Numbered from the stretch's first letter, positions 1 to 11,100 are shown. The stretch is 64,000 nucleotides of DNA from Linanthus parryae (GCA_023055425.1 JALGPY010000003.1:72515491-72579490), one strand, 5' to 3'. Translations and numbers: made by a program. Notes: generated by a model from the sequence alone, not told the origin.

Positions 1-1610
1 AGCCAATAGTCCAGCAAATTAGTATCCACTGTAAACAAAGACCTGTTCCACATGTTTCCAGTCATAGAACAGCCATGTATCTCAAGTTCGCCTCCTGCTC
101 AATTGTTTCATCTCGTGAAATGCCATATTGGTTTTTTGTTCGGTTCTTACACTCGACAGAGGCTCAATAAGATGTACTCTCCAGACTGCCTAGCAAGTGA
201 TAACATGATCCTCTAAGCTGTAGATTGGTACAGTCCCTGAGAAATGTAGTACTCTTTACTGCACTATGTGCAAACACTCACATTCCAATAATATCGGGAT
301 TCTGGATTTCTATTCTCATCTCAATTGTGAATCTTGTGAAGTGAGTACACCTTTTCTCTTAGGTCACAACTTCTTCTTATCCAGAAGTTCATTCAGTTCC
401 AACTAATAACATGGGCGTTCGTTAAAACAATCAGCTACATACTTCTTGACTCACTCATCTCCTTCTTGTATTGCTTTGAATTTAAAAGCAGTGTAGGTTT
501 CTTGAACTTCTTTTTCACTGATAAAATTTCTCCTGAGGTTTATTATAAAGTCTCTATAATATACTCTGGTCTGCTATTCTGAATTTTAAATATCTTGGCC
601 TTGCCTTCAGCCTTTGGTAATAAGCCAATGAAAAACTGCTTTGTTTTTTCAGTTACATCCTGCTTTCTCCATCAGGTTGCAGGACGATCACTTTGTTCAT
701 CACCAAGTTGACTGTTGTCAGACTTATAGGGCTCCAGAGTCCAAATACAAAATGTTCTTGTTTACCCGGACTGGACGTTTTACAATGGTCATATGCAGTT
801 AACATCCTATTGCAGATAAGCACCACTACCTAACATGTTTATCGGTTACTTTTTAGCAGTCATCCATGTCTGAACTCTCTAGTTCATTCTCTTCTGTCAA
901 GTTTCCTTATCCTGCACCCTGTCTCCTCTTTTGACTTCAGGAATTTCTGCAAAAAACTAGAGGACTGATACCTTTTCGATTAATAGTGGGAAGAATGAAA
1001 CTCATTTAAAGGAGAAAATGTTATGCTTGACTTTCTTCCCCGAGTGGGCTTACTATCTAAACTATATACAACTGCTGAAGAAAAGACCAGTTGAGAGGAG
1101 GAACGTCGGAAAGACTGAGACAAGATGCATTCAATTTTAATTAATCTAATAAGAATGATTGAAGAACACAAGGATTTGCCAACTTTTTTATTCTTTTCAA
1201 CCTGTAAGAACTATAAGAATAGAGTTAGGACTAGTAAGAATAAAGAAATGCAAGCCTGTACTTGGAGCTATAAAAGACCCATTTACATATCCTGAGCTAT
1301 GTAATACCCATCTCAAGGTCTTTCCTTCTCAAAAGCATTTCCCATCATTCTACCAAAGGCTATCGAGAAGTAGCTACATTTCTATTGAGTCTGGCCGGTT
1401 GGCCAACGTACCTTTTGATTATGGTATGGTATAGTCGCCTCAGCTACTTGTCCGAATCCAAGTCCTGTTGATAAAGCATCTATCTCTGTATTTTTTATTG
1501 GAGTTTCTTATTGAGCTAACAAATTGTCCTTTTTCTTGCGTATTATATACATACCGTTTCTATCCATTTAAATTCATCTAATTTTTTAATGAAATTCATC
1601 GGTGTGCCAG
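1..1610 (+). other. Upstream intron / 5' flank of the TatC gene, no coding exon seen
   Basis: No frame in this stretch resembles a chloroplast transit peptide or the TatC N-terminus. The reading frame of the first visible TatC exon opens only at about 1589 and is preceded by a pyrimidine-rich tract and an AG at 1609-1610, which fits an intron 3' end. The region is most simply intron 1 of TatC. I see no transposon ends or RNA gene in it. That exon 1 lies upstream of the window is inference. Confidence 0.5.
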
Positions 1611-3395
1611 ATGGTTCAATAGAAGCTGGAAGTGGGCTTTATGATATTCTTTATCCCGATAAAGAGCTGCTTCCAGATGATAAGGAAATGAGCCTTTTCG
1701 ATCATCTAGAAGAGTTGCGACAGAGAATCTTTGTGTCAGTTTTAGCAGTGGGGGGTGCTATATTGGGATGCTTTGCGTTTTCTAAAGACCTGATAATGAT
1801 TCTTGAAGCTCCCGTGAAAGATCAAGGTGTTAGGTTTCTACAACTGGCTCCTGGAGAGTTTTTCTTCACAACTTTGAAGGTCAGAGTTAGTTATTATGTA
1901 ATTAGCTTTATGGTATCTCTTTTTTCTCCAATTCAATCTACCATTATTTCACATAGTTCAGGAATCACAAGCAGGATAGTTAATTCCTTTTGACTCCACC
2001 AATTGTATGATCCTTTTGTGAAACTCCCTATGAATGTCTGAGTATCGAGGGTAGGGAAATTGAGGGATAAAGGTTAATGTTATGGTAAACAAGATGATCT
2101 TTAGGAAAGAAATTTGAGACTTTAATAGAACAGAAACATAAATTGCCTTTTGTAATTTAGGGAGCTGGTAGATGATCTATTATTGTTTACTAGGGAATTG
2201 CCCGTGCCCGAGGGCACTACCCAAAAAACACGTTTCATAATCGATTGTGCTGGAGGAGAAGATGAAAATGGCGTCCCCGGTAATTTTATATGATATCCAT
2301 CAAGTCATGTTCTTAAACACTTTTGATAACTACGTAAATTAATCCGAGAGAGAGGGTAACTTTTCAAGTAGTGGTAGTTAAGTGGGTAGTCAAGTAGTAG
2401 GTAGTTAAGTGGGTGGTAGGTGAGATCTAAGGGCTGGGGTTGATTTATTTAATCTAACGGCTGAAAAATCATAGTTAGTTAAACCGTGCTATTTTATAAT
2501 ATAGATGTCTTGTTGAAAATTTCTATCTAGCTAGTACAATTTTTGGTATTTAGTATTCTCGGGAAGTTTTCTGCTATCTTTTATTATTATAGTGTGACGG
2601 ATTGTAATGTTTAAAAGACACCCATTCCTCAATCCCTGTCTTCCTGCTAGAACTGATATGACTAGCCTTATCCAAAATAAAAGTAACAGTTTGATAAACT
2701 TCCAATGAATCAAACGAGGTACTACGGAACTGCCAATGATAACTTCTGTAAACTAATCATCATCAATGCAGCTACAACAACATTCAATTCTCGTATGTTT
2801 ACAAGTTAATTAGCTTCTTTTCTGCAATCTGCAGGAAACTGTCACTGCTGGACTGGGGCAATTACTTACAATATGAAGTCTTATTTTCCGTTTCTGTTAA
2901 TGAATAAACAAACTGTTTTATTATCTAAATGTTTTTCCACTATTCTTTGGCTACAGGTATCGGGTTACTGTGGCCTGCTTGTAGGGAGTCCCATTATTCT
3001 GTACGAAATCATAGCTTTTGTTGTTCCTGGGTTGACAAGGGCAGAGAGAAGATTCCTTGGACCAATTGTTTTCGGATCCTCACTACTGTTCTACGCTGGT
3101 ATAACCTTTTCATACCTAGTTCTCACTCCAGCGGCATTGAATTTCTTTGTCACCTATGCGGAGGGGGCAGTGGAGTCGTTGTGGTCCATTGATCAATACT
3201 TTGAGTTTGTCCTCATACTCATGTTTAGCACTGGGCTGTCCTTCCAGGTAAAAGTTGTTCACTTAAATTATTGCAGCTAACACTTGTTAATGTTTACTTA
3301 TGTATGGTTAATCATGTGTTAGAATTGCGTCACCAGATTGCTCTTGTGATGATGATGTGGGGAGCATGCTATTAAGGTCTTATAAAATGGTTTCA

Positions 3396-3429
<34 letters not shown>

Positions 3430-4018
3430 GCGAACTGTAGGCTATTAAGTCACATAACATTGTAGCCACTGGTACGGTGATACCTAAACGTAAATATGGC
3501 TGTTAACTCTGATTCTTCAAATACAAAGGTCTGGGGGCTGTATAGATCTTTAAACTATCATGTGTAAGCGTAGGGTTTAGATTGGGTGGGTTGGTTCGTG
3601 TGACTCAAATCTTCTTCGAACACAATGGTTCTTAGTTTAGAAATGACTGAAACTTATTCACTATTTTAAAGATACGAACAAGGACCTTGGTGGCTTGGTA
3701 GAAGCAGAAAACTGTGTGCAGTATAAGGCAATCATTTGTAGTCTATTTCATGAAAATATGTGCCTCCAAAATTTTCTGGATGTTAACCTAATGGTGCTGA
3801 TTGTACAGGTTCCAGTAATACAACTTCTATTGGGGCAAACCGGTTTAGTTTCAGGAGATCAAATGCTGTCAATTTGGAGATACGTTGTGGTTGGAGCTGT
3901 AGTTGCTGCAGCCGTACTGACACCATCCACCGATCCTCTAACACAAATGCTTCTAGCTGGGCCCCTCCTAGGTCTGTACTTAGGTGGAGCGTGGGCGGTG
4001 AAGTTAACTGGTCGGTAA
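1611..4018 (+). CDS. TATC: Sec-independent protein translocase TatC, chloroplastic (exons 2-4; 5' exon outside window)
   Basis: TatC is the multispanning receptor core of the thylakoid delta-pH/Tat pathway. With Hcf106 and Tha4 it binds twin-arginine signal peptides and moves folded proteins into the thylakoid lumen. Three exons join in frame: 1611-1879 (GT donor at 1880), 2957-3247 (AG at 2955-2956, GT at 3248) and 3809-4018 (AG at 3807-3808, stop TAA 4016-4018). They give about 256 residues. The first exon carries the stromal N-terminal motif [18 protein letters not shown] and TM1. The second holds TM2 to TM4 and the PGLTRAERR loop, whose Glu matches the signal-peptide contact of bacterial TatC. 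The third holds the last two helices and ends AVKLTGR. Land-plant TatC precursors are about 340 aa, so roughly 85 N-terminal residues including the transit peptide are missing to the left. No frameshift or stop is seen, so the gene looks functional. Confidence 0.93.
2190..2505. repeat. Possible short dispersed repeat inside TatC intron 2
   Basis: Within the intron 1880-2956, a segment starts near the GC-rich stem GTGCCC-GA-GGGCAC and ends in AT-rich sequence (TTTTATAATATAGAT). In between lie imperfect repeats built on AAGTGGGTAGT (about 2360-2430). Many plant dispersed repeats pair a GC-rich head with a short AT tail, but no clean target duplication was found, so the class is open. Confidence 0.25.
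3398..3426. repeat. Poly(T) tract, 29 nt, in TatC intron 3
   Basis: Uninterrupted run of T inside the intron 3248-3808. It is far from the 3' splice site at 3808, so it is not the acceptor pyrimidine tract. Simple low-complexity sequence. Confidence 0.9.
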
Positions 4019-4270
4019 CTGAACTTCCAGGGTAGCATCAAAGGTTCATGGACATGAATAGGTCTCTTACATCATGTACTGTTATTAATGGAAAATTGGT
4101 ATCTCCATAAAAGAAATCGAATAATATATTGTAGAAGCCATCAGAGGAAGATGGAATATCAATATCACAGACAAACTGCGATGAAATCGTGTAGAGATAA
4201 AAATCAGTGTATATTGATATATTCTGTTTGATGATGTTTTCAGACATTCACGGAGACGAAGCATTAAGGC

Positions 4271-4271
<1 letters not shown>

Positions 4272-4337
<66 letters not shown>
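4272..4337. repeat. Poly(T) tract, 66 nt, downstream of TatC
   Basis: A 66-nt T run about 250 bp past the TatC stop codon. It is flanked by a 9-bp direct repeat CATTAAGGC (4262-4270 and 4343-4351), as would be left by a poly(A) retro-insertion on the - strand. The right copy overlaps the first bases of the adjacent MITE. Its length makes assembly error possible. Confidence 0.85.
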
Positions 4338-4339
<2 letters not shown>

Positions 4340-4348
4340 GGACATTAA

Positions 4349-4752
4349 GGCTCTGTTTGGTTCACATTAAAATGTTTTACAAGGGAAAATATTCTACGTG
4401 TGAAATATTTTGTGCGAAATAGTTTTCTCTGCAATTATTTTCTCGTGTTTGGTTAACAATTTCCAAAACAGTGGGCTGTGATGGCGGTGGCGGTGATGGT
4501 GGCGGTGAAGGTAGGTGGCGGTGATCGTGGTGGAGGCAGGTGGTAGTGGTGGAGGTGCTAGTATGAGTTGCCATTGTGCTCCTTCACTCTCCGGAAAATG
4601 GCTTACGGATTTGAAATCTGTAAATCATTTTACATCATTTGCGGGAAACGTTTTACAGGAAAACATTTTACCTCCCATCAAACAGTATCAAAACACCAAA
4701 ACAAGGAAAAATGTTTTACAGGAAAATGTTTTACCACCAACTAAACGGAGCC
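4349..4752. mobile_element. Tourist-like (PIF/Harbinger-type) MITE, 404 bp
   Basis: Terminal inverted repeats GGCTCTGTTTGGTT (left) and the complement of GGCTCCGTTTAGTT (right) match at 12 of 14 positions. They are followed inward by inverted copies of AAAATGTTTTACA-type sequence. The flanks carry a TAA duplication (4346-4348 and 4753-4755), the target-site type of Tourist/PIF-Harbinger MITEs. The centre holds a GGT/GGC-rich microsatellite (about 4479-4557). No coding capacity. Confidence 0.75.
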
Positions 4753-4755
4753 TAA

Positions 4756-5190
4756 GTTCTGAAAGTAATCGGATGTAACCCTTGCAGATGCTAATATTGT
4801 CAGGTGCAAAAGGCCAAGTTCTGTAGAGTGTGTGGAAGATGATCTAGGCCAAAAAGAACATTTTACTTTCTACATCAAGATGTAGAGACATAGTTAGTTC
4901 CTTTTTACTGCAAGAGTAGTAGATTTCATAAGAAGGCAGATAACACGGAACCTTTTTCATTTTTTTGTTTTTTTTTTAGAGAAACTATTGCACGGAAGTT
5001 TATGAAGGCGTAATATTGAACTTGCACAAATTAAAGTACATCAGGCTTTTTGTTGTCTTTATCCTTCCCGTCTATGCAGTAGTATTATGAGAACTTAAGA
5101 GCATCCCCATCTCTAATGGAGATCGATTCCAATAATAACTTTAGTATGTGAACAATGCATTTGGCATACAAAGCATTTCATATTCCAATG
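4756..5190. other. Intergenic stretch, nothing recognised
   Basis: Between two MITEs. AT-rich, no extended reading frame, no repeat ends or RNA gene visible. Confidence 0.6.
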
Positions 5191-5192
5191 TA

Positions 5193-5448
5193 CCACTCCG
5201 TCTATTCTCTTTAGCTTCATGTTGACTTTTTGACTCGTATTTAAGTCACTTTGACCGGGTGATCTGGACATCAAAACAATGTGATGTTTTAATAATGTTT
5301 TCACCGTATTATAGAGCAATTTTTATTCTACAACACCATGAAAAAATTATCAAAAAAATTCATCATTTGGTATCCAAATTATCGGGTCATAGTGACCCAG
5401 TGAATAGTGGTAAAAGTCAAAATGGGCTAAAGAGAAGAAACAAAGTGG
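5193..5448. mobile_element. Stowaway-like (Tc1/mariner-type) MITE 1, 256 bp
   Basis: The left end CCACTCCGTCTATTCTCTTT pairs with the right end read in complement (CCACTTTGTTTCTTCTCTTT), giving inverted repeats of more than 20 bp. The element is flanked by the dinucleotide TA on both sides (5191-5192 and 5449-5450). The CCxCTCCGT-type start and TA target are typical of Stowaway elements. Non-coding. Confidence 0.65.
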
Positions 5449-5609
5449 TACGCCTCAGATGAAATCATATTTCAAATTAAACTTAACTATTATATCTAAA
5501 TTATCAATTCTATACCCCCATCAACTACCATAAAAATCAAATAATCTCTTTTACAATGTAACCAGATTGTAATACAAATTTTTTGTCTTAAAATTTTGTA
5601 TTAATTTTA

Positions 5610-5864
5610 CAACTATTATATTTGTTTCTTGTCTTTTAGTTTACTTCACTTTTTGACACTATTTACTTGGTCAATTTGACCCGGCGATTTAGTTAGCAAA
5701 CTATACACAAATTTGGTAATTTTTGCATGATCTGGCAGAATAAATTTTATTCTACAATACTATGAAAAAATTATCAAAAAATTACATTGTTTTCCTATCT
5801 ATCAAAGTGATCCAGTTCCGGGTGAAAAAGTCAAACGAAGTTGAAACAGAAGAAATGGAGGTTG
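5610..5864. mobile_element. Stowaway-like MITE 2, 255 bp, diverged sibling of MITE 1
   Basis: It has the same internal landmarks in the same order as MITE 1: a TTGACTTTTTGAC-like part, TTGACCxGG, TTTTATTCTACAA and ATGAAAAAATTATCAAAAAA. TA flanks are at 5608-5609 and 5865-5866, and degenerate inverted ends start CAAC. Length differs by one base from MITE 1. The ends are weaker than those of MITE 1. Confidence 0.5.
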
Positions 5865-6116
5865 TACTTATGTAACTATCACCAAAATTTAAGCTTTTTC
5901 CTCATTTGTTAAATAAAGTTTACATCAATTTTTTCCTTTCATGAGGAAAAAAAGAGGGGCTTTTCCAGTATGTTAGGCAGCTTGGATTGCAATGATAGTG
6001 GAAATATTGCTCAGAGTGCATGGCATGACAATTCACGGGGCATTAAAAAAAAGCAGACTATATTCTCGAGAGAATAGAGTCAAGCAATTTTGTAGATATG
6101 ACTAGGGGTGCGATTT

Positions 6117-6320
6117 CGGTTCAACCGAACCGGAACCGAACCGACCGAAGCCGGAACCGGTCGGTTTCGGTTCGGTTCAACGGTTCAAAGCCGGTGTTCG
6201 GTTCGGTTGAACCGGAACCGATTATTCGGAGATACCAGAACCGAATCCGACCCGTTAACCGGAACCGGGTCCTTCACCGGTTCGGTTTTCGGTTCGGTTC
6301 GGTTCCAGAACCGGTCGGCA
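6117..6320. repeat. hAT subterminal GGTTCGG/CCGAACC array, left
   Basis: About 200 bp composed almost entirely of CCGAACCGG-type words in both orientations, directly inside the left end of the hAT element. hAT transposases are known to bind short subterminal motifs; that these are such sites is inference. Apparent open frames through this array are artefacts of its repetitive composition. Confidence 0.75.
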
Positions 6321-6759
6321 AATTATTTTATTTTTATTTTATTTTTTGTTTTTGTGTTGATATTTGAATAATTTTTGTAGTTTTAATTAATTAGTATTAA
6401 GTATTAATTATCAAAGTTAGGGTTAGGTAGGGTTCATTAATTAAATTAGGGTTAGGGTTTAGGAATTGTTATTAATTAATACTAGTTTGTTTTAATATTA
6501 ATGTATTTAGGTTTAGGGAATGTTTTCACAAATATTTAAAAAGAACATCAAAACTTGACAAATAAGTGGAAAAAACAAAGTAAACTTTTATTATTGATTA
6601 AAATTAAAAACATCAAATGTTAGAAAAAATTGCATCACTATAGTTTAAGTACATCCCAACTAGGTTGGCACCTACTTAACTAACAATCATTTGCATTTTT
6701 TCTAACTTACATACAAACTAATTAAATTAACAAAAATACCCAATAATAGTCTTCATTTT

Positions 6760-8340
6760 TCAACCCGTCGTCTTTGGCAATTGGTCTACATCAAGGGGAG
6801 TGTCCGGGTCTATTCCCAATTCTTGGTAAAGCTCGTTGACCATAACGTCCAAAGGGTGTAGGTGTTGTGTGCGTTTGTTGGCGTCGCTCCAATCCTTCGA
6901 GCATATGAGTACCTCCAATATCTCCGAGGTTAGGCACGATCTTTTCTCCGACAAAACTCGTTTACCGGCACTAAAAGTAGATTCGGAAGGGACTGTAGAA
7001 GCGGGAGGGGTTAGTAAATCACGTGCCATTTTAGAAACAATTGGTTAAGTTCTTTCATAATTTTTCCACCAATCAAGTATATCAAAATTTTCTATGTCTC
7101 TCTCCGACACGTTTATGAAATAATGTTGGTTGAGAAACAACGTTAATTCCGAGACGCAACTACTCCCGGTGGGTGTGGCTTGTGTACTCTTAAATAAGGA
7201 ACCAACAGCCCACTTACTCTTACCCTTGCCCTTACCCTTCGGATCGCTCGATGATTTTTGAGAACCACCACTAACACCAAATTTAGCAAGATATTTATCG
7301 TACATAACATTAAGTTCTTGTTTAACTTGTTCAATAGTTGGTGATATCACTACGGGTCTATATGTGGTAGTCATGTTTTCCTGTATTTGGTTTAGCATAA
7401 AACCTACGGAAGCATCCTTTTGTCTTGGGTCCAAAATACTTGACAAACAAAAAATCATAGGGATCGTTTCAAAATATTTGAGAAATTTGTCTTTCATGTC
7501 GTTAATTGCCTCGTATAAAATTTCATTCTCCCTATATTGTTGAAAAGCCGACGTTAAAAACAATAGTTGTGGAATAACGTTGTTAGTAGTGGGATAATAA
7601 ACACCCGAAAGAATATTAGTGGCCTCATAAAATGGTTCAAGAAACTCTCTTAAGACACTTGCGACGTTCCATTCATTTTGTGTAACGGATCCGGGATTGC
7701 CATTTTCATTCAAAAATCGTGTGATTGTGGTCTCATAACCTTCAACACTTTTCAACATCAAATAAGTGGAGTTCCATCTAGTCATACAATCTCCCCCAAA
7801 CCTTCTTTTTTTCTTGCCTATTTTAGCACAATAATCCCCAAAGAGTTTTTGTCTTTTGTTTGAAGACGCAATAAAGAGAATAGCATCACGAATAGGAGAA
7901 ATATACTCTTCTACGTTGCCTTGTGCGTCGAATCCTAGTTGGGTTTGGAGCATCGCGTCGCCTACGGCGGGTGTATCTTTCAAAAGTCCGTGTACATTTT
8001 GTAAATTTTTTCTAAGTGATCCTAATCCACCGGTTTTATCCAACACAAAACTTTTTTGACAATTTTTGCATTTAGCCCTAAATTTTGGTGTACCGTTGGC
8101 GTCTACACCATCAGGTATTTTATCCATACGTTCCCAAACGGGGCTTTTTTTAGGTTTTTCCGCCTTACGTGTTCTTTTATTACTACCTAAATTCGGATCA
8201 TTTTCCTCTATACCGTCAAAAGCGTTAGCGGCACCTTCGCCAAATAAAATGTCCATTTGATCATTAATATCAATTTCTTCGATTATGGGTACGTATTGGT
8301 TGTTTTGGTCATCAAAATTTGCACGAGAAGAAGAAGCCAT
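6760..8340 (-). pseudogene. hAT transposase (BED zinc finger, hAT dimerisation domain), disrupted
   Basis: The frame opens with ATG at 8340. Residues about 60-120 form a BED-type zinc finger (CKNCQKSF then a single clear His in NVH; the other expected His is Asn). Middle residues include TRWNSTYLMLKS and SSILDPRQK, typical of plant hAT transposases. The frame is cut by TAA at 7045-7047, exactly at the C-terminal dimerisation domain. It continues in the same frame as PIVSKMARDLLTPPASTVPSESTFSAGKR-type sequence to a stop at 6760. The total is about 525 codons against 650-700 usual. The block between the BED finger and GDYCAKIGKKK is too short, so the first catalytic Asp region appears deleted. 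It is therefore inactive through both a nonsense codon and an internal deletion. Confidence 0.9.
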
Positions 8341-8737
8341 TTTTTTCTTATGGAAATGTGATTAAAAAAATTTAAGTTTTACAATTAAAGCGCAAATAAT
8401 AACACAATCAAATTAAAAACAACAAAAATTAAAACTTACAAACTCCAAGAATAATTCTTGGAGGTGAAGCGAAACGTCGAAGATTAAAGATGCGTTGCCG
8501 AATATGGAAGATGCGTTGCTCTTGCTTGTCGAATTTTGAAGACGAGAGCGTATGACGATTTTTGAGTGATTTTGATTTTTGAGAGTGTGTGTGTGGAAAT
8601 TGAAATTGAGGATTGAGGAATATGGAGATTGGAGAATGAATTTTGGAGAGTGTAGGATGATTTTTGAGTGAAGAATTGTGAGAAGTGTTGAGAGAGTTTG
8701 TTGATGAAGTGTGAAAAAAATGGTAGTGTGGGTTGGG

Positions 8738-8745
8738 TATTTATA
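8738..8745 (-). promoter_or_regulatory. Putative TATA box of the hAT transposase
   Basis: TATAAATA on the - strand, about 400 bp upstream of the transposase ATG at 8340 and just inside the right subterminal array. The spacing suggests a leader or an untranslated intron. Assigned by position and sequence only. Confidence 0.4.
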
Positions 8746-8861
8746 GGTGTAGAAGGAAGAAGAGGGGAAGTGAAAAAAAAAAAAAAAAAAAAACAGAAAA
8801 TCACAACGGTCATGACAACCGTTGGCAAACCAACGGATAGTTTTTTTCAAAATTCCGACCG

Positions 8862-9085
8862 TTTGAACGGTTCGCGGGTCGGTTCCGGCCCGGTTCCGGT
8901 TCCGGTTCTGCCGGTTCCGGTTCCGGGTCGGTTCCCGGTTCGCGAATAACACAAAACCGAACCGGAACCGAACTACCCACGGATTCGGTTCGGTCCAGGT
9001 AGTCGGTTCTCGGTTCGGTTACGGGTCTCTTGCTTTCGGTTGAATTTCTTACCGGTTCGGGTCGGTTCTCGGGTCAACCGACCCG
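8862..9085. repeat. hAT subterminal GGTTCCGG/GGTTCGG array, right
   Basis: Counterpart of the left array: runs of GGTTCCGG, CCGAACCGG and GGTCGGTT immediately inside the right terminus. An A tract (about 8773-8793) lies just inside it. Confidence 0.75.
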
Positions 9086-9107
9086 AATTCGCAGCACTAG
9101 ATATGAC

Positions 9108-9393
9108 ATGCTTCTATAGTATGTATTTTCTTAGTATTTGAGTGTAGTTGAAATGGTAACATGTAAACAATAATCAAGAAATCAATGGATAGAATATTAG
9201 TTCTATCTTTAGCAGAATTATATATCTGGTCTCAAATTGGATTAAAATCGACATCTTTTCAATAATGATGTTTGTTATGTCTGCAGATTTTAATCTAATA
9301 ATCTGCAGATTAAAATAAATCTGTGTACAATTGTAAAAATTTTAAAATTAGGAATTATGCAGCTAAAAATCTCTAAAAAATTAACTTTGATTT

Positions 9394-9438
<45 letters not shown>

Positions 9439-9805
9439 TTAGCAAGATCACAAATCATTTATTAACAGGTGTATTCAATTACTTGAATTTGAAGCTTTTA
9501 AAATTTTGTTAAATGGATCAAATTAGTAATCTATAATTTTAGCTCATACCAAATAGATTGTAATTATCAGTTAAGTTGAATTTTCTTTTTAAATTATTTT
9601 CAGCTGATTATTGAAATTTCCAACTGATACCAAACAGGCTCTGAGTATATAGCATAATGCTAAAGTTTAATTTTAGAATTAACATCACTTTTAGTGTCCT
9701 ATTGGAACACCACACAAATACTATAGCATCCCAACTTTTGGTTATTTTTTCACCTTCCTTTGACCTGGCCACTGGCAAGCAAGCTCTTGAGGTTCTTTTC
9801 TTGTT
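9108..9805. other. Intergenic stretch with poly(T)41 (9395-9435); possible MITE remnant
   Basis: No coding frame. A near-palindrome around 9283-9320 (CTGCAGATTTTAATCT facing AGATTAAAAT) and a right boundary ACCAAACAGGCTCTGA near 9630 resemble MITE ends, but no target duplication was found. Confidence 0.4.
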
Positions 9806-10083
9806 AGGGTAAGTTTGGTAGAATAGTTTTGGGTGGAAAAAATAATTTTTAAATGTTTGTGGTGGAATTATTTTAGAGATCCTGTTTAAGCAGTGTGTTT
9901 GGTGGTGGCTTTTAATATAGATTAAAAATCAGGACAATGAGTTTGGTAGTGATTTTTAAACTAGATGCAATAGATTAAATGACAAAAATACCCTCACTTG
10001 TATTGTTTTATAGATTCACAAAGAACAAATTCAAGTGAAAAAGTTAACGATTTCATGAGCGCCAACGATTTCATGAAAGTTAA

Positions 10084-10715
10084 TGTGTACAAGGAAATCC
10101 TGAGGAGAGATCCAAGCGTACACCTCAATTAGGGAATAAGAACAAGAACAAGAAGCTTAGAGAAATGGAGGGTGTGAGTAGGGAGAGAGTAAGCAATGGC
10201 AACTGCTCTAGAGAGAGAGACAGTATAATGACAGCAAGAGATCCAGGAAAATCAAGAAGGAACCCATAGAAGGCTAACGTTCCTTTATATATAGTAGGGA
10301 AGTGACCGTTACAGAGGGGTAATGCGCCTATAAATGTCGGCTTAATGATAGCCTCGTAACGGCACGTTCCACCATATATATAGGGCACTTTACGCACTTA
10401 TCCACATATGGCGGGACCGTTATGAGATCGACCGGGTTTATAGGACACATGGCCATTAAATCTCTCAAGTCAGTTACCAAGGGTCGCGCGCGAGCTTGGT
10501 TGTCATTCACGCGCGACGAGCCTTACTCTAGCCTCCAAACCACTAAGTCCCTACAACTCCCGTGCTATTGGTACGCGAGGGCTACCCTGTCTTGCAGCCC
10601 CCATGTGGATAAGCTCGAATGCAAGCGAATGATACAGTGTGTACGAAGTACCGTCAGATGTGATGGATGGCTGCCACGTGGATGTGGTATGTCTATCTGG
10701 AATGCACTATCTACA
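10084..10715 (-). repeat. 3' LTR of the Ty3/gypsy element
   Basis: On the - strand it runs TGTAGATAG...TTGTACACA, so it has TG/CA ends. A TATATATAAA box candidate on the - strand lies at 10284-10293. The copy at 22983-23616 matches along its whole length with scattered substitutions and small indels. Confidence 0.92.
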
Positions 10716-10731
10716 TTAGCCCCCTTTTGTG
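10716..10731 (-). promoter_or_regulatory. Polypurine tract of the Ty3/gypsy element
   Basis: Read on the - strand, AAAAGGGGGCTAA directly precedes the 3' LTR. This is the usual position and composition of the plus-strand primer. Confidence 0.7.
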
Positions 10732-11040
10732 CGAGAATCACGCGCGTCTGCTGTGTCATCGTGAAAAATCAGCCGTACGTGGCTCCACGCGCAGATCTTG
10801 GATCAATTCGAATTTTCAAAACCCTAGTCCCCAGAAATGACCATGACTGCCTAGGTCTCTTCAAGCGTCATAGCCTTTAATAGGGCATGTCCGTTGCGCG
10901 GCTAATCAGTTGTCATCCACAAATTTTTGCCGTTTTCAAGGTAAAACTAAATCGATAGATCCGATAGGTCGCCAATTTCGCCTTGTTTCGAGATGACACC
11001 GGTTGGGAAAAATTGAAGGGTCACGACGTCTTTCAGTACC

Positions 11041-11047
11041 TATATAA
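11041..11047 (+). promoter_or_regulatory. Putative TATA box of the antisense PMD gene
   Basis: TATATAA lies 54 bp before the candidate ATG at 11101 on the + strand, opposite to the retrotransposon coding strand. Together with the spliced gene model below it suggests an independent antisense promoter. Confidence 0.5.
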
Positions 11048-11100
11048 ACCCCCTTTTACACCGATTATAACTTTTCCACCATTGTTGCCATCAGAGTTTT

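Larger units (their letters stand above)
6103..9099 (-). mobile_element. hAT DNA transposon, 2997 bp, complete ends, defective transposase
   Basis: The element begins TAGGGGTGCGA and ends with the imperfect inverse ...TCGCAGCACTA. It is flanked by an exact 8-bp duplication GATATGAC (6095-6102 and 9100-9107), the hAT hallmark. It carries one - strand transposase reading region (8340 to 6760) and, at both ends, dense arrays of GGTTCGG/CCGAACC words. The transposase is interrupted and internally shortened, so the copy should be non-autonomous but might still be moved in trans. Confidence 0.92.

Noticed and set aside
1159..1434. Open frame as a possible TatC first exon
   Set aside because: Composition is not like a transit peptide and the frame has no plausible donor leading into the exon at 1611; exon 1 is more likely upstream.
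4377..4778. Gly-rich / Pro-Thr-rich open frames on both strands
   Set aside because: They come from the GGT microsatellite inside the Tourist-like MITE.
6098..6371. Arg/Asn-rich overlapping open frames
   Set aside because: Artefact of the GGTTCGG array at the hAT end; two frames are open only because the words are repetitive.
8413..8952. 179-codon frame upstream of the hAT transposase
   Set aside because: Spans the subterminal array, the A tract and the promoter region; Phe/Ser/His-rich composition without domain similarity.
10422..10880. 152-codon + strand frame
   Set aside because: Starts inside the gypsy LTR and crosses the LTR border; a shorter counterpart appears in the other LTR.
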